In this document: one piece after another, positions 25,886-35,394 of the stretch | Numbering within the stretch: position 1 is the first letter of the stretch | Layout of the letters: each line of letters begins with the position of its first letter | DNA from: Sorangium sp025924095 | GTDB lineage: Bacteria > Myxococcota_A > Polyangia > Polyangiales > Polyangiaceae | Direction: 5' to 3' | NCBI RefSeq assembly: GCF_051521505.1 | Contig: NZ_CP150356.1 | Coordinates: 1,240,001 to 1,304,000, forward strand | Length of the DNA: 64,000 nucleotides | Made by a program: the position numbers and the translations under genes | The notes under the pieces: generated by a model | Database searches by the model: none | What the model saw: the letters and a program-made list of their open reading frames with translations, nothing else | Told to the model about the DNA's origin: nothing

Positions 25886-28800
25886 ATGATCGATCTGTCT
25901 GGTTATACCCTGTCCGAGAGGGTCTACGAGGGCGCCGAGAGCGTGCTGTACCGCGGCCGCCGCGACGATGACGGCACGCCGGTCGCGGTGAAGGTCACCC
26001 GGTCTGATTTCCCGACAGCCAGGGATCTGGCGCGGTTGCGGCGCGAGCTCGCCATCCTGCGGGACGCGGGCGAGGTGCCCGGCGTCGTCAAGGCGTATGC
26101 CCTCGAGAAGTGCGGCAGGGGCCTCGCGCTCGTCATGGAGGACCTCGGCCCCTCCTCGCTGCAGACCGTGCTGAGGACGCGCAGGCTCGACGTGGGGACA
26201 GCGCTCCGTATCGCGATCGCGCTCGCGGGCACGCTCGACGCGCTCCACGGACTCCGCATCATTCACAAGGACATCAAGCCGCACAACATCCTGATCGACG
26301 AGGAGACGTACAGCCCGCGGCTCGTCGACTTCGGTATCGCGGCGCGCCTGTCGCGGGAGACGCCGAAGACCGCCCCGCCGGACGCCCTCGAAGGCACCCT
26401 CTCGTACATCGCCCCCGAGCAGACCGGCCGCATGAACCGGATCGTGGATCTGCGCGCCGATCTCTACTCGTTCGGCGTCACGCTGTACGAGATGGTGACA
26501 GGGGTCCTCCCGTTCGCGGGGCTCGACCCGACGGCGCTCATCCACAGCCACATGGCCCGCACGCCGACCCCGCCGGACGAGCGGGCGCCCGAGGTGCCCG
26601 GCGCGCTCTCGCGGGTGATCATGAAGCTCCTGGCCAAGACGCCGGAGGAGCGATACCAGAGCGCCCGCGGGCTCAAATCGGACCTCGAGGAGTGCCTCCG
26701 GCGGTGGCAGGCGACAGGCCGGATCGAGCCGTTTCCGCTGGGTCAGCGCGACATGCCGCTCGATCTCCGCGTTCCGCAGCTGCTCTATGGCCGGGAGCAC
26801 GAGGTGAAGGCGCTCCTGTCCGCGTTCAACCGGGCCCGCCACGGCGCGGCCGGGCTCGTGCTCGTCTCCGGCTACTCGGGTGTCGGCAAGTCCGCGCTGG
26901 TGAACGAGATCCACAGGCCGATCGCCCGTCATGGCGGCTATTTCGCGAAGGGGAAGTTCGATCCAATCCACCGAGGTATCCCGCTCGCGCCCATCGCCCA
27001 GGCCTTCCGTGAGCTGATCCGGCAGATCTTGACCGAGTCGGCGGGCGCCGTCGAGGCGTGGAGGGGCAAGCTGCTCGGGGCGGTCGGCGCGAACGGACAG
27101 CTGCTCGTGGAGCTCATCCCGGAGCTCGAGCTGCTCATCGGGCCTCAGCCGGAGGTGCCGGCGCTCGGGCCGAGCGAGGCCAGGAACCGCTTCGATCTGC
27201 TGGTGCAGCGCTTCGTGCAGGTCTTCGCCTCCCCGACGCGCCCGCTGGCGATCTTCCTCGATGATCTGCAGTGGGCCGATCCGGCGTCGCTCCGGCTCGT
27301 CGAGCGCCTCCTGACCGACGTCGAGTGCAGATACCTCCTGGTCATCGGCGCTTACCGCGACAACGAGGTGGACGCCGCCCACCCGCTGCTCGCGGCGCTG
27401 GGCGAGCTCCGCGAGGCGGGCGTCGAGATCGCCGAGCTCGATCTCCGGGCGCTCGACCTGCCCACGGTCACGCAGATCGTCGCCGATACGCTGAGCGCGC
27501 AGCCGCACGATGTCGCGCCGCTCGCGGCGCTCGTGTTCGAGAAGACCGAGGGCAACCCGTTCTTCCTGAGCCAGCTCCTCGGCGCGCTCCACGACGCGCG
27601 GGCGCTGTGGTTCGACGCATCGCTGGAGGCCTGGGCGTGGGACGTGGCGCGCGTCCGGCAGGCGATGGTCAGCGACAACGTGGTCGATCTGATGCTCGAC
27701 ATGCTGCACCGGCTCCCGAAGGCCACGCGGCGCGCGCTGGAGCTCGCCGCGTGCCTCGGCCACGCGTTCGAGCTGACCACGCTGGCGACCATCCAGCAGA
27801 GGGCGCCCGTCGCGACGGCCGCTGACCTGTGGGACGCGCTGCGCGGCGGCCTGATCGTGCCGCTCGACAGCGACTATCGCTTCTTCGACGGCGGCGCCGG
27901 CGCCGAGCCCTCGGCGGTCCCTTGCGAGCTCAACGTATCGTATCGATTCCTGCACGACCGGGTGCGCCAGGCGGCCTACTCGCTTGTCGAGCCGGCGCGC
28001 AGGGAGGCGGTCCACCTGGAGATCGGCCGGCTCCTCTGGGCGCGGGCCGGCGAGACGCCGCCCGACGACCACCTGCTCGATGTCGTCCGCCACCTGAACC
28101 TCGGCGCGCGGGGCATGCGCGACGAGGCCGAGCGGGTGGCCGTGGCCCGGCTCAACCTGCGGGCCGGCAGGGCGGCCAAGGCGAGGACAGCCTACGCCGC
28201 GGGCGCAGACTACTTCGGCGCGGGGCTCGAGCTCCTGGGCGACGCGGGCTGGGGGCGCCACGACGCGCTCTGCTTCGCGCTCAGCCGCGAGGACGCCGAG
28301 TGCGTGTACCTGAGCGGCGCGCCGGAGCGGGCCGAGGAGCTCTTCACAGCCCTCTTGCCTCGAGCGCGGTCGAGCGCGGAGCAGGCGCAGATCCACAACC
28401 TGCGCGTGGTGCTCTACTCGACGCTGGGGAAGTACGTCGACGCGGTGCAGCTGGGCCGCGAGGGCCTCCGCCTCCTCGGCTTCACCCTGCCGGACAGCGA
28501 GGCGGAGCGACAGGCGTGCGTCGAGGCCGAGCTCTCGGCGGTGGACAGGAACCTCGCGGGCAGGCGCATCGAGGATCTGATCGACGCACCGGTGATGGAC
28601 GACCCGGAGCGCAAGGCGCTGCTGCAGCTCCTGTGCGACCTGACCATGCCGGTCTTCTTCGCCAGGCCGGAGCTCTACCAGGCGATCGTCCTCAAGCAGG
28701 TCAACATCTCCCTGGAGCACGGGAGCTCGGACGTGTCCGCGTTCGCGTACCTCGTCTACGGGTTCATGCTCGCGACCATGCAGGGGCGGCCCGCGGACGG

Positions 28801-31006
28801 CCACGCGTTCGGCCGGCTCGCCCTCGCGCTGAATGACAAGCTCCGGAACGCGAGCCTGGCCGGCAAGGTGAACGCCGCGTTCTCTGGCTACTCCTATCTG
28901 TCCGAGCCCCTGCGCGACGCGATGCCCTATTATCTGAGGGCGCGCCAGGAGGCGCTGGAGTCAGGCGACTTCGTCTATCTCGGCATCGCCTGGTACGCGA
29001 TGCTCAACGTGAAGCTCGGCGCGGGCTACCAGCTCGAGGAGCTGCGCGAGGAGGTGGACCGGGGCCTCCTCGTGGCCCGGCGGCTCAAGGACGCGACCGC
29101 GACGGCGGTGCTGCTCGTCGTGAGGCAGGCGATCGCGGCCCTGCAGGGCCGGACGCGGGCCCGCGACAGCTTGAGCGACGGCGACTTCGACGAGGACCAG
29201 TTCCTCGCGGGCCTGAACGCGAGCGATCAGGGCGCGGCCATCTTCTTGCACGCGATGTTCAGGCTGCAGCTCCGGTATCTCCACGGCGATCACGAGGGGG
29301 CCGCGGCGATGGCCGATGACGCCGAGGCGAAGAGCGTGGGCATGTTCGGCATGTACCACACGACCCGGCTGCCCTTTTATGCGTGCCTCTCGCTCCTCGC
29401 GCTGCCCGCCGCCGCGCCCGACGAGGCGGAGCGCCGCGCGCAGACCGTTGCCCGCCACAGGGAGCGGATCGCGGGCCTCGCGGCGAGCGCGCCCATGAAC
29501 TTCCTGCACCAGCTCCTGCTGCTCCAGGCCGAGGAGGCGCGCCTCGCCGGCGAGCAGCTCGAGGCCATGCGCCTTTACGACCGGTCGATCGCGCTGGCCC
29601 GGGAGAACGGGTTTCCGCAGGACGAGGCGCTCGCGAACGAGCTGTGCGCGAAGATGCACCTCCGCGCGGGCAGGGCGAAGGTGGCGCGCGCGTACATGAT
29701 CGACGCGTACCTCGGCTATCAGCACTGGGGAGCGACGGCCAAGGCGGACGCGCTCGCGCGGGACCACGCCGGGCTGCTGCCGTCGTCCGGCGACGGCGTG
29801 AAGGTCTCGTCGATCCCCTCCAGCGTCTCGGGCACGGCGGCCGGCAGGACGATCCTGGGCCGGACGACCGTCGGCAACCTGCGGGACGCGGCGCTGATCG
29901 TCCGCGCCGCGCAGGGCATCGCCGGCGAGACGGCGCTCGAGCGGGTGATCGAGCGCCTTGTGACGCTCGTGCTCGAGAACGCGGGCGCGCAGCGGGGGGC
30001 GTTGCTCCTGGAGCGCGACGGGCGGCTCTTCGTGGAGGCGACCTTCGGCGTGGAGCCCGAGGCGCTCGTGCTCGGCCCGAGCGAGCCGCTCGACGCGCGC
30101 GCCGATGTGCCGCACGCGGTGGCGCTGTTCGTGGCCCGCATCCGCGAGCCGCTGGTCGTCGACGACGCCGGCGCCGACGCCCGGTTCTCCGGCGATCCCT
30201 GCGTCGTCGCGCGCGGCACGAGGTCGGTCCTCTGCCTGCCCATGCTCCACCAGGCGCGCCTGAGCGGCATCCTCTACCTCGAGAACAACGCCGCCTGCGG
30301 TGCGTTCAACTCGAGCCGCGTGGAGCTGCTCGGGCTCCTGTCGTCCCAGGCTGCCATCTCCATCGAGAACGCGCTGCTCCTCGCGGGCACACGGGCGGCG
30401 AACGACGAGGTCCAGCGCGTCAACGGGCGGCTCGAGGCCGACGTCGCCCAGCGCACCGAGGAGCTCCGGCGCTCCAACGCGGAGCTCGGCGCGGCCAACG
30501 AGCGCCTGCAGATCGAGCTCGTGCAGCGCGAGGAGGCGGAGCGGGAGCGGACCGCGCTGCAGCGGCAGATGCTGGACACGCAGCGGGCCATGGTGGCGGA
30601 GCTCTCCACGCCGCTCATCCCGATCACCGACCGGATCATGGTGATGCCGCTCATTGGCACGATGCACGCCGAGCGGGCGGCGCAGGTGCTCGAGGTCGCG
30701 CTCGATGGGGCCCAGCGCTGCCAGGCGAAGGTCGTGATACTGGACATCACCGGGATGAAGCATATCGACACCCACATCGCGGGGACCCTCCTGAGGACCG
30801 CGAGGGCGCTGCGCCTGCTCGGCACCGAGGCCGTGCTCACCGGCATACGCGCCGAGGTGGCCCAGGCCTTGGTGCGCCTGGACATCGAGATGAGCTCGAT
30901 CGTCACCATGGGCACCCTCCAGAGCGGCATTGCCTATGCGCTCCGCCGCTGCGGGCCATCGCAATCTCCTGGGCTCGGGGCGCAGCTGGGTAGTAGGGTC
31001 ATTTGA
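25886..31006 (+). CDS. Ser/Thr kinase-AAA ATPase-GAF-STAS giant signalling protein
   Basis: A 1706-residue protein with start at MIDLSGYTLSERVYEGAES; upstream in-frame starts only add non-conserved sequence. Domains: Ser/Thr kinase (1-270; VAVKV lysine, IIHKDIKPHNILI with Lys in place of Arg in HRD, DFG); AAA ATPase with P-loop SGYSGVGKSAL near 330 and FLDDLQWAD; a long helical TPR-like region; GAF (about 1335-1500); coiled coil (1500-1560); C-terminal RsbR-type STAS (about 1570-1690; VILDITGMKHIDTHIAGTLL). It parallels the gene at 4742 through the GAF but swaps histidine kinase for STAS. RsbR-type STAS domains are phosphorylated on Thr/Ser in stressosomes, so the N-terminal kinase could act on its own tail (inference). 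It is probably cytoplasmic. Confidence 0.92.
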   Translation: MIDLSGYTLSERVYEGAESVLYRGRRDDDGTPVAVKVTRSDFPTARDLARLRRELAILRDAGEVPGVVKAYALEKCGRGLALVMEDLGPSSLQTVLRTRRLDVGTALRIAIALAGTLDALHGLRIIHKDIKPHNILIDEETYSPRLVDFGIAARLSRETPKTAPPDALEGTLSYIAPEQTGRMNRIVDLRADLYSFGVTLYEMVTGVLPFAGLDPTALIHSHMARTPTPPDERAPEVPGALSRVIMKLLAKTPEERYQSARGLKSDLEECLRRWQATGRIEPFPLGQRDMPLDLRVPQLLYGREHEVKALLSAFNRARHGAAGLVLVSGYSGVGKSALVNEIHRPIARHGGYFAKGKFDPIHRGIPLAPIAQAFRELIRQILTESAGAVEAWRGKLLGAVGANGQLLVELIPELELLIGPQPEVPALGPSEARNRFDLLVQRFVQVFASPTRPLAIFLDDLQWADPASLRLVERLLTDVECRYLLVIGAYRDNEVDAAHPLLAALGELREAGVEIAELDLRALDLPTVTQIVADTLSAQPHDVAPLAALVFEKTEGNPFFLSQLLGALHDARALWFDASLEAWAWDVARVRQAMVSDNVVDLMLDMLHRLPKATRRALELAACLGHAFELTTLATIQQRAPVATAADLWDALRGGLIVPLDSDYRFFDGGAGAEPSAVPCELNVSYRFLHDRVRQAAYSLVEPARREAVHLEIGRLLWARAGETPPDDHLLDVVRHLNLGARGMRDEAERVAVARLNLRAGRAAKARTAYAAGADYFGAGLELLGDAGWGRHDALCFALSREDAECVYLSGAPERAEELFTALLPRARSSAEQAQIHNLRVVLYSTLGKYVDAVQLGREGLRLLGFTLPDSEAERQACVEAELSAVDRNLAGRRIEDLIDAPVMDDPERKALLQLLCDLTMPVFFARPELYQAIVLKQVNISLEHGSSDVSAFAYLVYGFMLATMQGRPADGHAFGRLALALNDKLRNASLAGKVNAAFSGYSYLSEPLRDAMPYYLRARQEALESGDFVYLGIAWYAMLNVKLGAGYQLEELREEVDRGLLVARRLKDATATAVLLVVRQAIAALQGRTRARDSLSDGDFDEDQFLAGLNASDQGAAIFLHAMFRLQLRYLHGDHEGAAAMADDAEAKSVGMFGMYHTTRLPFYACLSLLALPAAAPDEAERRAQTVARHRERIAGLAASAPMNFLHQLLLLQAEEARLAGEQLEAMRLYDRSIALARENGFPQDEALANELCAKMHLRAGRAKVARAYMIDAYLGYQHWGATAKADALARDHAGLLPSSGDGVKVSSIPSSVSGTAAGRTILGRTTVGNLRDAALIVRAAQGIAGETALERVIERLVTLVLENAGAQRGALLLERDGRLFVEATFGVEPEALVLGPSEPLDARADVPHAVALFVARIREPLVVDDAGADARFSGDPCVVARGTRSVLCLPMLHQARLSGILYLENNAACGAFNSSRVELLGLLSSQAAISIENALLLAGTRAANDEVQRVNGRLEADVAQRTEELRRSNAELGAANERLQIELVQREEAERERTALQRQMLDTQRAMVAELSTPLIPITDRIMVMPLIGTMHAERAAQVLEVALDGAQRCQAKVVILDITGMKHIDTHIAGTLLRTARALRLLGTEAVLTGIRAEVAQALVRLDIEMSSIVTMGTLQSGIAYALRRCGPSQSPGLGAQLGSRVI

Positions 31007-31401
31007 ACAGGAAGGCAGGAAGGCGGGAAGAAGATCATCGATGATCTTGTCGCGTTGTCGCGTTGTCGCCTTCTCGCCTTCATGTGAGTTCTTTCTGGGC
31101 AAATGTGACCACTACCCGCATGTGCCCCTGCAAGCGCCATCGCTCTCGGAGGGGGCTCGGCTGCGCGGGGAGCGCTCCGCGAGATCGCCCCTCCCTGGCC
31201 CACGGCGATCCCGCGGATCGCCCCGCCGGGGCGCAGGGCGATCCCGGAGATCACCCCCACGCCCCTCGCATTCCGGCGAAATAACTGCGGATTCACCGCG
31301 GCGTGGCCGGGCGCCCTGGGTTGTCCACGTGGAACGCCGGATGCAATGACGCCTCGACACAGCGTGTGCGCCGGGAACCAGGGCACACCGAGGAGGGCAT
31401 C
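31007..31401. other. Intergenic region with palindromes between kinase-STAS and lectin genes
   Basis: No gene supported. It contains the perfect palindrome at 31031-31048, direct repeats of gtcgcgtt (about 31048-31065), and two GGCGATCC-centred palindromes: the perfect GGCGATCCCGCGGATCGCC at 31204-31222 and an imperfect relative at 31237-31255. The promoter of the lectin gene at 31402 probably lies in its last 100 bp. Confidence 0.45.
31031..31048. terminator. Perfect 18-bp palindrome after the kinase-STAS stop
   Basis: AAGATCATCGATGATCTT lies 25 bp after the stop at 31006 and is followed by gtcgcgttgtcgcgttgtcg. The position suits a terminator, but there is no T run and the palindrome has no loop spacer, so an operator is equally possible. 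Confidence 0.35.
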
Positions 31402-32811
31402 ATGGCTCGAAAAATCGCGGTGGGGGGTCTGTCGCTGGCGCTGGGGTGGACCCTGATGATGGGGGGGTGTCTGGTCGCCGATGACGAGACCGCGTTGATG
31501 GAGGCCAGCGTCGAGGATTCGGACGCTGTCCTCGTCTCCAGCGTCTCCGAGGGGGACTACGTCATCCGCTCGGTCGCCACGAACAAGTGCCTCGACGTGC
31601 CCTCGTCCAGCACCGCCGATGGCACGCGGATGCAGCAGTGGACCTGCAACGGGACCAACGCGCAAAAATTCCACGTCTCCCCGACGACCGACGGCTACTG
31701 GAAGATCGTCAACGTCAACAGCGACAAGGCCCTCGACGTGCGCGACGTGAGCACCGCGCAGAACGCCGTCATCCAGCAATGGAGTTACAGCGGCGGCGCC
31801 AATCAGCAGTGGAAGCTCGTGAATCGCGGGGGCACCCAGTTCAGCATCCACGCGCGCCACACCGACCAGGCCGTGGACCTCGCGTGGGGCGACGCCGCCG
31901 ACGGGACGGACATCCTCCAGTACCCCTACGGCGGCACCGCCAACCAGCGCTGGGTCCTCGACAAGGTGAGCGGCGGTCCGTCCCCCGGCGCCCGCACGCT
32001 CAAGGTCATCAACAACTGCGCGGCGCCGATCTGGGTCGCCCACTCCACCAACGTGCAGGGCGCGCAGAACGTCAAGCTCACCCGGGGCGCCGCGTACACC
32101 TACGACGTGCCCGAAGGTGGCATCAGCGCGACCCGCTTCTGGCCGAAGACAGGGTGTGACGAGAGCGGCCGCAACTGCACGACGGGCGACAGCGTCGCGC
32201 CTTGCCCGGCCGGCGGCTGCCAGCCGCCCTTCGAGTCGAAGTTCGAGGCCACCTTCGCGGCCAAGGGGAGCACGGCGCAGACCTGGTACAACCTCAGCCA
32301 GGTCGACGGCTACACGCTGCCCTTCAAGGTCGTCCCCAGGGGCGTCGGCGCCGAGCAGGGCAGCTGCATCACCTCGGACTGCTCCGGGCTGTCGCTCTCG
32401 CAGTGCCCCGGCGACGAGGATCTCGGCAACGGCCAGTTCCCCGCGTACGCGCACCAGGATCTCCGGGTGCGCGACAGGAACGGCGTCGTGGTCGGCTGCA
32501 TGGCGCCCTGCAAGAAGTGGAACTATCCGGCGCCCTGGGGCCTGGGCCAGCCGGAGAGCGCCGATCCTGGGCTCCACCTCTGCTGCCCGACGCCCATCGA
32601 TCCGGCCACCGGCCAGTGCACCGCCGAGAGAGCGTGCATGACCTCGGACGCGTGCCGGAACACCGCGGACCCGCGGAGCGTGGAGCACACGGACTACGTG
32701 ATCCGGATGCACCAGATGTGCCCCACCGCCTATAGCTATGCTTACGACGACGCCGCCGGTCTCCACGCCTGCTCGTCGGAGACGAGCTTCGAGGTCACCT
32801 TCTGCCCGTGA
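31402..32811 (+). CDS. Lipoprotein fusing a ricin-B lectin domain to a thaumatin-like domain
   Basis: A 469-residue protein. ATG at 31402 follows GAGGAGGGC, and the signal ends LMMGGC (Cys23). Residues about 50-195 form a ricin-type beta-trefoil with three QxW-like repeats (GTRMQQWTCNGTNAQKF, AVIQQWSYSGGANQQWKL, DILQYPYGGTANQRWVL). Residues about 205-469 are a Cys-rich thaumatin-like domain starting LKVINNCAAPIWVAHSTN, with many cysteines for disulphides and ending SFEVTFCP. Thaumatin-like proteins bind or hydrolyse beta-1,3-glucans and are antifungal in plants. The lectin could target it to glycans. This suggests a surface weapon or glycan scavenger against fungi or plant matter, by inference. 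The neighbouring GH26 gene fits a polysaccharide theme. Confidence 0.85.
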   Translation: MARKIAVGGLSLALGWTLMMGGCLVADDETALMEASVEDSDAVLVSSVSEGDYVIRSVATNKCLDVPSSSTADGTRMQQWTCNGTNAQKFHVSPTTDGYWKIVNVNSDKALDVRDVSTAQNAVIQQWSYSGGANQQWKLVNRGGTQFSIHARHTDQAVDLAWGDAADGTDILQYPYGGTANQRWVLDKVSGGPSPGARTLKVINNCAAPIWVAHSTNVQGAQNVKLTRGAAYTYDVPEGGISATRFWPKTGCDESGRNCTTGDSVAPCPAGGCQPPFESKFEATFAAKGSTAQTWYNLSQVDGYTLPFKVVPRGVGAEQGSCITSDCSGLSLSQCPGDEDLGNGQFPAYAHQDLRVRDRNGVVVGCMAPCKKWNYPAPWGLGQPESADPGLHLCCPTPIDPATGQCTAERACMTSDACRNTADPRSVEHTDYVIRMHQMCPTAYSYAYDDAAGLHACSSETSFEVTFCP

Positions 32812-32917
32812 TCTGCGCCTCGCCCGAGCGGGGGTGAGCTCCCTCGCTCCGGCGGCTCAAGGCCGCCCGGGCAGGCTCCCCGGGCAGCGGCCGCGCGCGA
32901 CGCGCGTCAGGCAGGGC

Positions 32918-34819
32918 CTAGTTGCAGGCCATCGGACCGAAGCAGACCGCGGGATCCTCGGCGAAGCGACGGAAGTTGTCCGCCTCGGGGTGGCCCGGGA
33001 ACGGGACATAATAGTAGACCGGCTTGTCGTCGAAGTCGGTGCCGTCGTAATAGGTCTGCCACGTCAGCACGTAGGCGACGCCGGCGCTCTTCGCCAGGTC
33101 GAGCAGGTGCTCGTTGTACCAGTCCTCGGTGAGCGCTCCCTGCCCCGCGTCCGGGAAGAGGCTCGTCACCTCGGTCGAGGAGAGCGCGACGGCGGACGCC
33201 GAGCTCAGGCCGTAGTTGGCCAGGAACTCCGTTTGCAGGCCCTGATCGAACAGGGTCTCGTACCACCGGCTCACGTGGTCCGCCGAGTAGAGCGTGAGCG
33301 GCTGGCCCGCCGCGAGCTTGCTGACCCGGTGCAGGAGGTGCAGCCGGTAGGTGCCCGTCTCGCTGAGCGCGTGCGGCTTGCCCCTGGCCTCGCCGATCGC
33401 CGCGACGGCGCTCGCCATCGCCTTCATGTCCTCGAGGTCGGCCGGGGACGCCGCCCGCTCGTACGGGTAATAGAGATCGATGCCGAGGACGTCGATGAGG
33501 TCGTCTCCCGGATACGCCTCGAGGTAGTACTCCTCCAGCATCCCGGAGGGGGGCTGGCCGTCGTGGGCGACGATCGCCTGCTGGGGCGGGCTCTCGTAGG
33601 TGGCGCCGAGCTCGGAGAGCTCCTCGAGGAGGCGCGCTCGGAGCATGTCGCGCGAGAGGCTCTCTGGATCTCTGACCTTCGCCTCGGCGGGCGTCACCGA
33701 GCTGTCGCTCAGCTTGCGCAGCTTGTCGGTCGAGTACGCGAAGATCACGTTCTCCATCCCCGGCTCGCTCCGGATGGCCTCGGCGAACGTGCGGTACGCG
33801 GCGCGGTAGGCGTCGGGGCCGGTGACAGCCTGGTCGTCGCCGAGCAGGCCCTGGCAGTTCCAGTAGGGCTGACCCCACCAGAACCACCCGCCTGTGTGCT
33901 CGTGGAACGGCCTGAGGACGACCGGCTTGCCCTCGAGCCCGTGCTCGCGGAAGAACTGGGCCACGTACTTCGCGTGGGCCACGAGCCAGTCGCGCGCCGA
34001 GATCCCGGCGTGGGTCCCCTGCTCGATCGGCACGTCGTTGGCGATCTTGCAGATGCACTTGAGGTTCTCGGGGATGTCGGCGCTGGAGCTCAGGGCTCCC
34101 GAGTAATACGTCTCGGCGTAGAACGGGGTGCCGCCGCCCTGGGCGTGGATCGGGACGCTCTGGCCGTCGACCGTGATCGTGGCGAGCGGCGTCGCGATGT
34201 CGGTCGCGAAGTCGGAGCTCGCGATGTCGTAGTTGCACGGGGGCGTGTGCCAGTCGATGGCCACCATGCCGCCCGGCTGTTCCAGCGCGTGCACCGCGCC
34301 GGCCGCGGTGACGTCGCGTCGATTCCAGGCGACCGGGTCGAAGACCATCGCGTCGAGGGAGAGGCCGAGCAGCCCGGGGTTCTCGCCCACGGTGGCGCCG
34401 GCGTCCGACGCCCAAGCCCGCTCGCCGCGGCTGGCCGGGCCCGCGAGGGTCGAGAACCAGTCGTTGGTCGACACGAACTCCATCGCGCCCGGATCGTAGA
34501 GCCCCCACAGGATGCTGTTCTCGTATCCGAACCGGAACTTGCCGGCTCGGGACGAGGTCCAGAGGTCCTCGAGGAGCTTGCCTCGTGGCGTGTCCGGAAA
34601 CTCCGGCACATCGTCGGGATCGGGCGGGTTGTCATCCGGCGGGTTGTCGTCGGGCGGGTTGTCGTCGGGCGGGTTGTCGTCGGGCGGGTTGTCATCCGGC
34701 GGGTTGTCGTCGGGCGGGTTGTCCCCCGGCGGAGTGCCGTCGTTCGACGACCCGCAGGCGGCTGCCAAGCACAGAAGGAATGCGGCGCAGATGCGTGGAC
34801 TGAGCTGGTTAAGATTCAT
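32918..34819 (-). CDS. GH26 beta-mannanase-like lipoprotein
   Basis: A 633-residue protein whose signal ends CLAAAC (Cys22 lipidated). A linker of seven PPDDN-type repeats follows (residues about 28-70), then a glycoside hydrolase family 26 TIM barrel. The hallmark VVLRPFHEHTGGWFWWG (acid/base Glu near 302) and the later SETGTYRL (candidate nucleophile Glu near 486) are present, spaced as in GH26 endo-beta-1,4-mannanases. The enzyme is probably anchored at the cell surface by its acidic spacer and degrades mannan or a related glycan. An operator-like palindrome lies about 54 bp upstream. It converges with the lectin gene (106-bp gap). Confidence 0.87.
   Translation of the reverse strand: MNLNQLSPRICAAFLLCLAAACGSSNDGTPPGDNPPDDNPPDDNPPDDNPPDDNPPDDNPPDDNPPDPDDVPEFPDTPRGKLLEDLWTSSRAGKFRFGYENSILWGLYDPGAMEFVSTNDWFSTLAGPASRGERAWASDAGATVGENPGLLGLSLDAMVFDPVAWNRRDVTAAGAVHALEQPGGMVAIDWHTPPCNYDIASSDFATDIATPLATITVDGQSVPIHAQGGGTPFYAETYYSGALSSSADIPENLKCICKIANDVPIEQGTHAGISARDWLVAHAKYVAQFFREHGLEGKPVVLRPFHEHTGGWFWWGQPYWNCQGLLGDDQAVTGPDAYRAAYRTFAEAIRSEPGMENVIFAYSTDKLRKLSDSSVTPAEAKVRDPESLSRDMLRARLLEELSELGATYESPPQQAIVAHDGQPPSGMLEEYYLEAYPGDDLIDVLGIDLYYPYERAASPADLEDMKAMASAVAAIGEARGKPHALSETGTYRLHLLHRVSKLAAGQPLTLYSADHVSRWYETLFDQGLQTEFLANYGLSSASAVALSSTEVTSLFPDAGQGALTEDWYNEHLLDLAKSAGVAYVLTWQTYYDGTDFDDKPVYYYVPFPGHPEADNFRRFAEDPAVCFGPMACN
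34623..34735. repeat. 15-bp tandem repeats encoding the PDDN linker
   Basis: Seven or so 15-bp units (forms of gggcgggttgtcgtc and ccggcgggttgtcat) encode the in-frame PPDDN linker of the GH26 lipoprotein. Unit length is a multiple of three, so changes in copy number would only alter spacer length. Confidence 0.8.
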
Positions 34820-34865
34820 CGGTTCTTCCCTGCGAAGGGTACAAGTGGCAGGGCAAGAATAAACG

Positions 34866-34881
34866 ACTGAATCGGTTCAGT
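34866..34881. promoter_or_regulatory. LacI-type operator candidate upstream of GH26 gene
   Basis: ACTGAATCGGTTCAGT has 6-bp perfect arms around a 4-bp centre containing CG, and is centred about 54 bp upstream of the GH26 start. A related TTAACCGGTTCA lies at 35065-35076. TGAACCGGTTCA-like palindromes are typical of LacI-family sugar regulators, which often control glycoside hydrolases. No LacI gene is in the window. Confidence 0.5.
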
Positions 34882-35317
34882 GTCAACGGCCACCTCCGGG
34901 GCGAGGTGCCGACGCCGGTCTCGTGCCGGTCTCACCCCGATCGCGCTTCGGCGCGGTATTGCGCCGCGTCATCGCCTGTCAACGGCGTGCGTGTCGAGGC
35001 AGCGTCGAGCGCCCGCGGGCGCGTGGCTGCGCGAGCGCCGTCGGCCCTCGTCGGGCATAGCGTCTTAACCGGTTCATGCATTCGGAGGTCACGGTCGGCG
35101 GCGCATCTGGGCCGCGCATCTGGGCCGCCAAGAGCGCCGAACAAAGCCGGACCGGTTCGGTGCTCCAAGGAGCGGCCCTGGCCCGGGGCTAACGGGCCTG
35201 TTCACGCCCTGAAGAAGAGGACCGCGCCGCGCGGGCCGCCTTGTGGGTCGTCGCTGCGCTCGCCGCTCAGGCGCCGGAGAAGGGTGACGACACAGCTGGA
35301 GCGGCCGTCGATCGATC

Positions 35318-35371
35318 CGGCGGGTGAGCGTGGGCCGGCGGGTGAGCGTGGGCCGGCGGGTGAGCGTGGGC
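35318..35371. repeat. Three tandem 18-bp repeats
   Basis: The unit cggcgggtgagcgtgggc occurs at 35318-35335, 35336-35353 and 35354-35371, just past the stop of the small unknown gene at 35395. Function unknown. Confidence 0.85.
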
Positions 35372-35394
35372 GAGCGCGATCGACCGGCCGCCGA

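Larger units (their letters stand above)
34820..35394. other. Intergenic region with operator-like palindromes and 18-bp repeats
   Basis: No gene supported on either strand. It contains AACCGGTT-type palindromes (34866-34881, 35065-35076, and a weaker one at 35149-35160) and three 18-bp direct repeats (35318-35371). The promoter of the minus-strand GH26 gene must be within its left end. Confidence 0.45.

Noticed and set aside
25754..28804. Long minus-strand frame opposite the kinase-STAS gene
   Set aside because: It is an antisense shadow of a high-GC gene: no motifs, and composition dominated by Arg, Glu, Leu and Gly.
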